Part shown: positions 1 through 4,893 of the stretch, in pieces | How the letters are laid out: each line of letters begins with the position of its first letter | Numbering within the stretch: the stretch's first letter is position 1 | Assembly: GCA_937873285.1 (NCBI GenBank) | Contig: CALMNV010000063.1 | Location: 1-6,424, forward strand | DNA: 6,424 bases | Direction of reading: 5' to 3' | Origin: an uncultured Intrasporangium sp. | GTDB taxonomy: Bacteria; Actinomycetota; Actinomycetes; Actinomycetales; Dermatophilaceae | Notes under the pieces: generated by a model | The model's input: only the letters and a program-made list of their open reading frames with translations | Database searches by the model: none | Told to the model about the DNA's origin: nothing | Position numbers and translations under genes: made by a program

Positions 1-20
1 CTCGGCGGCTGCCCGCTCAC
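1..20 (-). CDS. Start of a downstream gene, probably the partner response regulator (partial)
   Basis: Reading the minus strand from base 20, a GTG codon overlaps the TGA stop of the sensor kinase in a GTGA arrangement. It opens an in-frame reading of Met-Ser-Gly-Gln-Pro-Pro before the window ends. Four-base overlaps of this kind are typical of translationally coupled kinase and regulator genes, and DcuS/CitA-type kinases are normally followed by a CitB/DcuR-family response regulator. Only six codons are visible, with no receiver-domain motif and no independent ribosome binding site. The identity is therefore inferred from context. The true start could also lie outside the window. Confidence 0.4.
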
Positions 21-1669
21 CGCACACCGGCCAGAGGCAGCCGCACCGTGAAGGTGGCGCCCGGTGGCCCGGACACGTCCAGCGAGCCGCCGAGCCGGTC
101 CACGGACTGGGCCACGAGCGCCAGGCCGATGCCCCGCCGCCCGGCGCGGCCCTGCTCCTTGGTGGAGAAGCCGCGGCGGAAGGCCTCGTCGACCCCGCCC
201 GGCGGCATGCCGGGCCCGGTGTCAGAGACGGTGAGCACGGCATACGACGGCATGCCGTCCGCCGCCTCCTGCACGCCCGCGTCGAAGGAGACCCGGCGCT
301 CGCCGGGCGCGCCGGCGACCGCCTCGAGAGCGTTGTCGAGAAGGTTGCCGACCACGGTGACCACGTCACGGGTCGGTGCGACGTCGCGAGGCCAGTGCGC
401 GCCGGGCGCGATGTCGAAGTCGATGCCCCGCTCGTGAGCCTGGGCCGCCTTGCCGAGCAGCAGCGCGGTCACGGCAGGCTCCTCGACGGCCCCGACGACG
501 TGGTCGGTCAGCACCTGCGAGACCTGCAGCTCCTCGGTGGCGAAGGCGAGCGCCCGGTCGGTGTGCCCGAGCTCGATGAGGCTGACGATGGTGTGCAGGC
601 GGTTGGCCGACTCGTGCGCCTGCGAGCGCAGCGCCTCGCTCAGCCCCCGAGCCGAGTCCAGCTCGCCGGTCAGCGCCTCGAGGTCGGTGCGGTCCCGCAG
701 CGTCGCGACGTGCCCGAGCAGGCGCCCGCGCCACTGCGCGGGCCCCTGGTTGAGCACGAGCACCCGGGCTGCCGTGACGTGCAGCTCGTCCTCGTGGGTG
801 AGCCCGTCGGTCAGGGCCGCGGCGAGGGTCGGCGCCAGCCCCAGCGAGTCGACCCGGCGCCCGACCGCGTCCGGCGGCAGGTCGAGCAGCCGGCTCGCCT
901 CGTCGTTGGTGAGGCGCAGCACCCCCTCGAGGTCGGTGATGAGCAGGCCCTCGGCGACCGCGTGCAGCACCGCGTCGTAGTACTCGTACATCTCGCGCAG
1001 CTGCCGCTCCCCGAGGCCGTGCGTCTGCCGGCGGATCCGTCGCACGACGAGCGCCGTGCCGAGGCCGGACATGACCGCCGCCGCGAGCCCGGCGAGGAGC
1101 AGGCCGGGCAGCTGCTCGCGCACCTGCGCGCCCACCGCCGACGTGCGGATGCCCACCGCCACGAGACCCACCACCGCGCTGCCCGCCATCACCGGGACGA
1201 CGACCCGCCGCGAGGGGCCGAGGGTGCCGGTGTACTCCTCGACCACGGTCCCTCCCGCTAGCGCCCCCTCGATGTGGCCGAGGAAGGTCCGCCCGATCTG
1301 GCTCGGGTCCGGATGCGTGTAGCGGATCCCCCGGGGCGACATGATGACGACGAAGTCGGTGCCCGACTCCACGCGGACCCGCTCGGCGAACGGCTGCAGG
1401 GACGGCGTGGGGTCGCCGCCCCGCCCGGCCGCCTCCACCGCCGCCACGACCGCGGGCGTGGCGGCGACCGTCTCGGCGACGGCCCTGGCCCGTGCGGTCG
1501 CCTCCGTGCTGCTCGCCCGCTGCGCCTGCACGAACGCCCCGGCGAGCCCGGCCGCCACGACGAGGACGGCCACGGCCACCTGCAGCGCGAACGTCTGCCC
1601 CGCCACGCTCCACCGGCCGGGCGCGCCGAGCGCTCGCGTCACTCGCTGCGGGAGCGAGCTCAGCGGCAT
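17..1669 (-). CDS. DcuS/CitA-family sensor histidine kinase (550 aa)
   Basis: Membrane two-component kinase expected to sense an extracellular di- or tricarboxylate and phosphorylate a CitB/DcuR-type regulator. A first membrane helix lies at about residues 27-48 and an extracytoplasmic Cache domain (sCache_3 type) at about 50-185. The Cache domain carries RYTHPDPSQIGRTF at 116-129, the family ligand-binding signature. A second helix lies at about 187-209, then a cytoplasmic PAS domain at about 225-325. The SpoB-like histidine box contains AHESANRLHT, with His352 as likely phosphoacceptor. The ATPase domain shows GNLLDNALEA (Asn442/Asn446), DTGPGM (483-488), FSTK (501-504) and GIGLALV (513-519). 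Length and order are normal for the family. The ATG at 1667-1669 follows a modest GCAGGG. The gene is divergent from dctA, which supports a dicarboxylate-sensing role. The exact ligand cannot be read from sequence, so I give no symbol. Confidence 0.93.
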   Translation of the reverse strand: MPLSSLPQRVTRALGAPGRWSVAGQTFALQVAVAVLVVAAGLAGAFVQAQRASSTEATARARAVAETVAATPAVVAAVEAAGRGGDPTPSLQPFAERVRVESGTDFVVIMSPRGIRYTHPDPSQIGRTFLGHIEGALAGGTVVEEYTGTLGPSRRVVVPVMAGSAVVGLVAVGIRTSAVGAQVREQLPGLLLAGLAAAVMSGLGTALVVRRIRRQTHGLGERQLREMYEYYDAVLHAVAEGLLITDLEGVLRLTNDEASRLLDLPPDAVGRRVDSLGLAPTLAAALTDGLTHEDELHVTAARVLVLNQGPAQWRGRLLGHVATLRDRTDLEALTGELDSARGLSEALRSQAHESANRLHTIVSLIELGHTDRALAFATEELQVSQVLTDHVVGAVEEPAVTALLLGKAAQAHERGIDFDIAPGAHWPRDVAPTRDVVTVVGNLLDNALEAVAGAPGERRVSFDAGVQEAADGMPSYAVLTVSDTGPGMPPGGVDEAFRRGFSTKEQGRAGRRGIGLALVAQSVDRLGGSLDVSGPPGATFTVRLPLAGVR

Positions 1670-1705
1670 ACGCCCTGCTGGGGAAACTCAATGAACACAA
1701 CCGTG

Positions 1706-1734
1706 ACCCTAGCGAGCCACCCCGCCACTGTCGT
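1706..1734 (-). promoter_or_regulatory. Candidate promoter for the DcuS/CitA-like kinase
   Basis: On the minus strand ACGACA (bases 1734-1729; four of six matches to TTGACA) is followed after exactly 17 bp by TAGGGT (1711-1706), which keeps the important T, A and final T of a -10 box. Transcription would begin near base 1699 and leave a leader of about 30 nt before the ATG. The spacing is ideal but both boxes are imperfect, so this is a candidate only. Confidence 0.3.
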
Positions 1735-1774
1735 GGGCATCCACCGGTCCGCGCGCACCGCCCGGGCCCAGCCA

Positions 1775-1781
1775 ACGGAGG
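1775..1781 (+). promoter_or_regulatory. Ribosome binding site deciding the dctA start
   Basis: ACGGAGG lies five bases upstream of the GTG at 1787 and is the best Shine-Dalgarno match in the region. It favours GTG 1787 over the in-frame ATG at 1691, which is preceded only by GGGGAA. It also removes 32 low-complexity residues not expected at the N-terminus of a DctA protein. Confidence 0.7.
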
Positions 1782-1786
1782 CCATC

Positions 1787-3172
1787 GTGAGTTTTTCCGC
1801 CGACAACGCCGTCGACACCCGGCCCGGCCCGGGTCCGCGGCGCGACCGCACCCACCTGCTCTACGTCGCCGTCATCGTCGCCCTCGTCGCTGGGGTCGCG
1901 GTCGGCGCCATCTGGCCCGACGTCGGCAAGGAGCTCAAGCCGCTCGGGACGATGTTCGTCAACCTCATCAAGATGATGATCGCGCCGATCATCTTCGTCA
2001 CCATCGTGCTCGGCATCGGCTCGGTGCGGCGCGCGACGCAGGTGGGCAGGGTCGGCGGCCTCGCCCTCGGCTACTTCCTCACGATGTCCACGGTGGCCCT
2101 CGCCATCGGCCTCGTCGTCGGCAACGTCATCAAGCCGGGAGCCGGGCTCAACCTCACCAAGGAGGTGGCCGCGGCGGGCCAGAAGCAGGCCGCCGGGGCG
2201 TCGGAGTCCACCGTCGACTTCCTGCTGAGCCTCATCCCCGACACGCTGGTGTCCGCGTTGACCTCCGGCTCGGTGCTGCAGGCCCTGCTCGTCGCCCTGC
2301 TCGTCGGCTTCGCCCTGCAGAAGCTCGGCACCGCGGGAGAGCCGGTCCTCGCCGGCATCAAGCACCTCGAGCGGCTCGTCTTCCGGGTCATGGCGATGAT
2401 CATGTGGCTCGCCCCGATCGGCGCCTTCGGCGCGATGGCCGCGCTCGTCGGCTCCACCGGTCTCGGCTCGCTGAAGAACCTCGGGCTGCTCATGCTCGCC
2501 TTCTATGTCACCTGCGCCATCTTCGTCTTCGTCTTCCTCGGGTCGATCCTCAAGCTCGTCACCGGCATCAGTGTCTTCGCGCTGCTGCGCTACCTCGGCC
2601 GCGAGTTCCTCATCATCCTGTCCACCTCGTCCTCGGAGTCGGCCCTGCCGCGCCTCATCGCCAAGATGGAGCACCTCGGCATCTCCCGACCGGTCGTCGG
2701 CATCACCGTGCCGACCGGCTACTCCTTCAACCTGGACGGCACCGCGATCTACCTGACGATGGCGAGCCTCTTCGTCGCCGAGGCGATGAACAAGCCGTTC
2801 TCGCTCGGCGAGCAGATCTCGCTGCTCCTCTTCATGATCATCGCGAGCAAGGGCGCGGCCGGCGTCAGCGGCGCGGGCCTGGCCACCCTCGCCGGCGGCC
2901 TCCAGTCGCACCGGCCCGACCTCGTCCCCGGCGTCGGCATCATCGTCGGCATCGACCGGCTCATGAGCGAGGCCCGGGCGCTGACCAACTTCGCCGGCAA
3001 CGCGATCGCCACCGTGCTCATCGGCACGTGGACCGGCCAGATCGACCGGGCCCAGGCCGACCGCGTGCTCGCCGGCCGGGCGCCCTTCGACGAGGCCCGG
3101 ATGATCGACTCCCCCGAGGAGCACATGCCTCCCGCGCGTCGGGAGGGCCAGCTGGTGGGCTCGCCCTCCTGA
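1787..3172 (+). CDS. dctA: DctA-type sodium/proton:C4-dicarboxylate symporter (461 aa)
   Basis: Inner-membrane secondary transporter of the DAACS (SDF, glutamate-transporter fold) family. It is expected to import succinate, fumarate, malate or a related acid using a cation gradient. With the GTG start the protein has a short cytoplasmic N-terminus, a first helix at about 23-43, and further helices through about 415. Hallmarks are visible: the serine-rich hairpin-1 motif STSSSESALP at 279-288, NLDGTA at 315-320 in TM7, hairpin 2 with GAAGVSGAG at 356-364, and DRLMSEARALTNFAGNAIAT at 390-409 in TM8. The Asp390, Arg397, Asn401 and Asn405 pattern there is that of dicarboxylate rather than glutamate carriers. 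Length is normal for DctA. It is divergent from a DcuS/CitA-like kinase that probably controls it. Alternative start ATG 1691 would give 493 aa. The precise substrate is inferred. Confidence 0.93.
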   Translation: MSFSADNAVDTRPGPGPRRDRTHLLYVAVIVALVAGVAVGAIWPDVGKELKPLGTMFVNLIKMMIAPIIFVTIVLGIGSVRRATQVGRVGGLALGYFLTMSTVALAIGLVVGNVIKPGAGLNLTKEVAAAGQKQAAGASESTVDFLLSLIPDTLVSALTSGSVLQALLVALLVGFALQKLGTAGEPVLAGIKHLERLVFRVMAMIMWLAPIGAFGAMAALVGSTGLGSLKNLGLLMLAFYVTCAIFVFVFLGSILKLVTGISVFALLRYLGREFLIILSTSSSESALPRLIAKMEHLGISRPVVGITVPTGYSFNLDGTAIYLTMASLFVAEAMNKPFSLGEQISLLLFMIIASKGAAGVSGAGLATLAGGLQSHRPDLVPGVGIIVGIDRLMSEARALTNFAGNAIATVLIGTWTGQIDRAQADRVLAGRAPFDEARMIDSPEEHMPPARREGQLVGSPS

Positions 3173-3192
3173 GCCTGCTCCTCGCGGCCCCT

Positions 3193-3230
3193 CTGCGGCC
3201 CGGCCCTGCTTCGGCGGGACCGGGCCGCAG
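3193..3230. terminator. Bidirectional hairpin between convergent genes, C(UUCG)G loop
   Basis: Arms 3193-3209 and 3214-3230 pair around a TTCG loop closed by C-G. The outer 11 pairs are perfect, followed by one C/A mismatch and five more pairs including one G-U. C(UUCG)G is an exceptionally stable RNA tetraloop. The hairpin starts 20 bases after the dctA stop and lies 26 bases beyond the stop of the convergent hydrolase gene, so it can serve both transcripts. No T-run follows on either strand, which is common for actinobacterial terminators. Termination itself is inferred. Confidence 0.7.
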
Positions 3231-3245
3231 CCCGGTCCGGACCGG
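3217..3245. repeat. Overlapping dyads: alternative 8-bp hairpin and 14-bp palindrome
   Basis: GGACCGGG (3217-3224) pairs perfectly with CCCGGTCC (3231-3238) around the 6-nt loop CCGCAG. It uses bases also needed by the right arm of the UUCG hairpin, so the two folds exclude each other. Bases 3232-3245 (CCGGTCCGGACCGG) form a perfect 14-bp palindrome that overlaps in turn. They may simply reinforce termination or bind a protein; no function is shown. Confidence 0.6.
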
Positions 3246-3256
3246 TCGGCGGCGCC

Positions 3257-4015
3257 TCAGGCCAGCTCGACGGCCAGCGCCCGGTGGTCCGAGATCGGCA
3301 TCCGGTGCGAGCGCCCCGCGCTGGCGCGAAGCGGCCCTCCGACGAGGATGTGGTCGAGCTGCTCCGTCGGCACGTCCACCGGGAAGGTCGGCGCGCAGAC
3401 GGCGGCGCGCAGCCCCGTCACGCGGGTCGCCAGCTGCGGCCCCATGTTGAGGTCGCCGAGCACGACGAGCGGCGTCGAGCGGTCGACCAGGCTGGAGAGC
3501 ACGCGGCGCAGCTGCACGCCGTTCCACCCCGTGACGAAGGACAGGTGGGTGTTGACGAACGTGACCATGCCGTGCGGTGTCTCGATGGTCGCGACGACCG
3601 CCACCCGCGGCTCGTCCCGCACCAGCACCGGCCGCCGCCGGCCCCGGAACCACATGGGCACCGGCACCGGCGTGGAGGCGAGCCGGATCACCTGCCAGCC
3701 GTGCACCGGGTAGCGCGAGAGCAGGGCGATGCCGTATGCCGCCGCGTCGGGCTGCTCCTCGCCGGTGGCCTCGATCCACGTGGCACCGGGGCTGCCGGCC
3801 AGGGCCGCGACGAAGCGGTGCTCCGGAGCGCCCATCGCCTCGGCGGCGAGCGCCGTCAGGTCGAGGTTGTCCGACCGGTGCTGGTTGCGGTCGACCTCCT
3901 GCAGCGCGAGGACGTCGGCGTCCAGACGCCGCACCGACTCGACCAAGCCGCTCAGTGACACGTGCTGGTCGGTCGGCACTCGGCCGTTGAGGATGTTGAA
4001 GGTCGCCACTCGCAC
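3257..4015 (-). CDS. Endonuclease/exonuclease/phosphatase-family hydrolase (252 aa)
   Basis: Metal-dependent phosphoesterase of the EEP fold (the DNase I/exonuclease III/inositol phosphatase superfamily). The full set of superfamily motifs is present: ATFNILNG at 4-11 with Asn7, LQEVD at 38-42 with metal-ligand Glu40, NTHLSF at 155-160 with His157, GDLN at 187-190 with Asp188 and Asn190, LDHI at 220-223, and SDHRAL at 242-247 with the catalytic Asp243-His244 pair. No signal peptide or membrane helix is seen, so it is probably cytoplasmic. The 252-aa length is a minimal EEP domain with no added targeting module. The start is GTG at 4013-4015, preceded by AGGAAA at a 5-base gap. It is convergent with dctA and divergent from a nucleotidyltransferase gene. 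The substrate (DNA, RNA, sphingolipid or phosphoinositide-like) cannot be decided from sequence. Confidence 0.9.
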   Translation of the reverse strand: MRVATFNILNGRVPTDQHVSLSGLVESVRRLDADVLALQEVDRNQHRSDNLDLTALAAEAMGAPEHRFVAALAGSPGATWIEATGEEQPDAAAYGIALLSRYPVHGWQVIRLASTPVPVPMWFRGRRRPVLVRDEPRVAVVATIETPHGMVTFVNTHLSFVTGWNGVQLRRVLSSLVDRSTPLVVLGDLNMGPQLATRVTGLRAAVCAPTFPVDVPTEQLDHILVGGPLRASAGRSHRMPISDHRALAVELA

Positions 4016-4089
4016 ACGGCTTTCCTACCCTGCTCGGGTCCGCCCGGCCACCCGGCGTTCGGGACGCGGCGTCGGGGTACAGCCCCAGC
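4003..4089 (+). promoter_or_regulatory. Divergent promoter region for hydrolase and nucleotidyltransferase
   Basis: The two genes are 74 bp apart (4016-4089). On the plus strand TCGCCA (4003-4008; four of six matches to TTGACA) and TACCCT (4026-4031) are separated by 17 bp. Together they could drive the nucleotidyltransferase gene with a leader of about 50 nt. The first box would lie inside the start of the hydrolase gene. No strong Shine-Dalgarno precedes ATG 4090, only a GGGG run 12-15 bases upstream. I see no confident minus-strand promoter. The hydrolase ribosome binding site AGGAAA occupies 4021-4026 and overlaps the TACCCT box by one base. Confidence 0.3.
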
Positions 4090-4665
4090 ATGACCGACTC
4101 CACCCCTCCGGACCTGCGCGAGGCGCTCAAGGCCGTCGCGGTCGGCCTCAAGCAGTCCGGGCTGCCGTTCGCCCTCATCGGCGGCTACGCGGTGTGGGCC
4201 CGGGGGGGCCCGGAGCCCGACCACGACGTCGACTTCCTCGTCGCCGAGCGGGACGCCCTGGAGGCGGCCCAGGCGCTCGCCGGCCGGGACTTCAACGTGG
4301 TGCAGCCGCCCGAGGACTGGCTCTTCAAGGTCTTCGTCGAGGGCGCCATGGTCGACGTCATCTTCCGGCCCTCCGGGAAGCCCGCCGACCGGGCGCTCGT
4401 CGAACGGGCGACCACCGAGGAGGTCCTCTCGGTGCAGATGCCGGTGCTGCCCGCCACGGAGCTGCTGGCGCAGAGGCTCGGGGCCATGGACGAGCACTCC
4501 TGCGACTTCGCACGGATGGTGCCGGTCGCCCGGGCCCTGCGCGAGCAGGTGGACTGGGCCCGCGTGGCCGAGGAGACGGCCGACAACGACTTCGCCGCCG
4601 CCGCACTCTTCCTGCTCCGCCGTCTGGCCATCATCCCCGCTGCCGACACCACGGCGACCGGCTGA
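4090..4665 (+). CDS. MNT/AbiEii-like nucleotidyltransferase-fold protein (191 aa)
   Basis: The protein has the core signature of the polymerase-beta-type nucleotidyltransferase fold. LIGGYAVWARGG at 29-40 is the helical GG motif. It is followed by DHDVDFL at 44-50, with Asp46 and Asp48 as the paired metal ligands, and VDVIF at 88-92 with Asp89 as the likely third carboxylate. A helical C-terminal half contains LLAQRLGAM (125-133) and EHSCDFARMVPVARALREQVDW (135-156). The overall pattern resembles AbiEii/MenT-related and DUF6036-type proteins widespread in actinobacteria. Where AbiEii-type toxins often have a Lys in an L-x-L-K-L motif, this protein has Arg129. No HEPN, AbiEi or other antitoxin-like partner is adjacent. 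The substrate (nucleotide, tRNA, protein or small molecule) is unknown, and a toxin role is not supported by context. Transfer of NMP is the family-level inference. Confidence 0.8.
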   Translation: MTDSTPPDLREALKAVAVGLKQSGLPFALIGGYAVWARGGPEPDHDVDFLVAERDALEAAQALAGRDFNVVQPPEDWLFKVFVEGAMVDVIFRPSGKPADRALVERATTEEVLSVQMPVLPATELLAQRLGAMDEHSCDFARMVPVARALREQVDWARVAEETADNDFAAAALFLLRRLAIIPAADTTATG

Positions 4666-4893
4666 CCCGCCTCGCGGCATACTGCTCACCCTGCCCGACG
4701 GCAGCCTGCGAGGTGGTCGATGAGCCCGGCTCCGCGCCCTTGACCCGGGGCCGCGGGCCGTGCTCCCCGCCGGGGACCGCGAGCAGGACGTGCCTGCTGC
4801 CGGCAGCGTGTGCCACCTCCCCTGCAGTTGCGCCGATTCCGGCCCGACCGCCGCGGGCGCTTGGAATACTGGCCCAGGGGGAGGCGGGGGCCT
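4666..4893. other. Intergenic gap of 228 bp with several short hairpins
   Basis: I find no supported gene here. Open frames are short and have no recognisable protein. Short perfect inverted repeats are CTGCC/GGCAG (4691-4704), TCCCCG/CGGGGA (4764-4776) and AGCAGG/CCTGCT around ACGTG (4782-4798). GAGGTGG and CCACCTC occur further apart and could pair over a long range. A CATACT box at 4679-4684 resembles a -10 element but lacks a good -35. The first hairpin could help terminate the nucleotidyltransferase transcript; the rest may be leader of the kinase gene or chance in GC-rich DNA. Confidence 0.4.
4862..4884 (+). promoter_or_regulatory. Candidate extended -10 promoter and RBS for the second kinase
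   Basis: TGG-AATACT (4862-4870) matches an extended -10 element, with TGn directly before a hexamer sharing four of six bases with TATAAT. No good -35 lies 16-18 bp upstream, as is usual for extended -10 promoters. Transcription would start near 4877. The purine-rich GGGGGAGG at 4877-4884 lies nine bases before GTG 4894 and supports that start codon over the in-frame ATG at 4810. Confidence 0.35.

Larger units (their letters stand above)
1670..1786. promoter_or_regulatory. Divergent intergenic region between sensor kinase and dctA
   Basis: This 117-bp gap must hold the promoters of both divergent genes. Bases 1682-1701 are noticeably A-rich for this genome and would suit an operator for a CitB/DcuR-family regulator, whose known sites tend to be AT-rich; that role is inference. 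A short inverted repeat, GTGG-GCAT-CCAC, lies at 1733-1744. I found no convincing plus-strand -10 element for dctA. The dctA reading frame stays open upstream through an ATG at 1691, so part of this region could be coding if that start is used. Confidence 0.5.

Noticed and set aside
366..1775. 469-codon minus-strand frame over the sensor kinase
   Set aside because: It is another frame of the kinase gene, with an Arg/Gly/Ala-rich product and no motif.
1274..1786. N-terminal extension of dctA to an upstream ATG at 1274
   Set aside because: The extension is antisense to the kinase gene and is low-complexity. GTG 1787 has a good ribosome binding site and gives the normal family length.
1709..3124. 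471-codon minus-strand frame antisense to dctA
   Set aside because: Its product is Glu/Asp/Gly/Arg-rich and without hydrophobic structure or domain. It is a mirror of dctA codons.
1492..3450. 652-codon plus-strand frame overlapping dctA
   Set aside because: Its product is Arg/Pro/Ala/His-rich with no motifs and it overlaps a transporter with all family signatures. It is a shadow frame.
4090..4665. Toxin-antitoxin or abortive-infection system built on the nucleotidyltransferase
   Set aside because: No partner antitoxin, AbiEi-like or HEPN gene is adjacent. Both neighbours are complete unrelated genes, and the family is common as a lone gene in actinobacteria.
4631..4816. 61-codon minus-strand frame in the nucleotidyltransferase/kinase gap
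   Set aside because: It has no recognisable domain and no convincing ribosome binding site, and it overlaps the 3' end of the nucleotidyltransferase gene.
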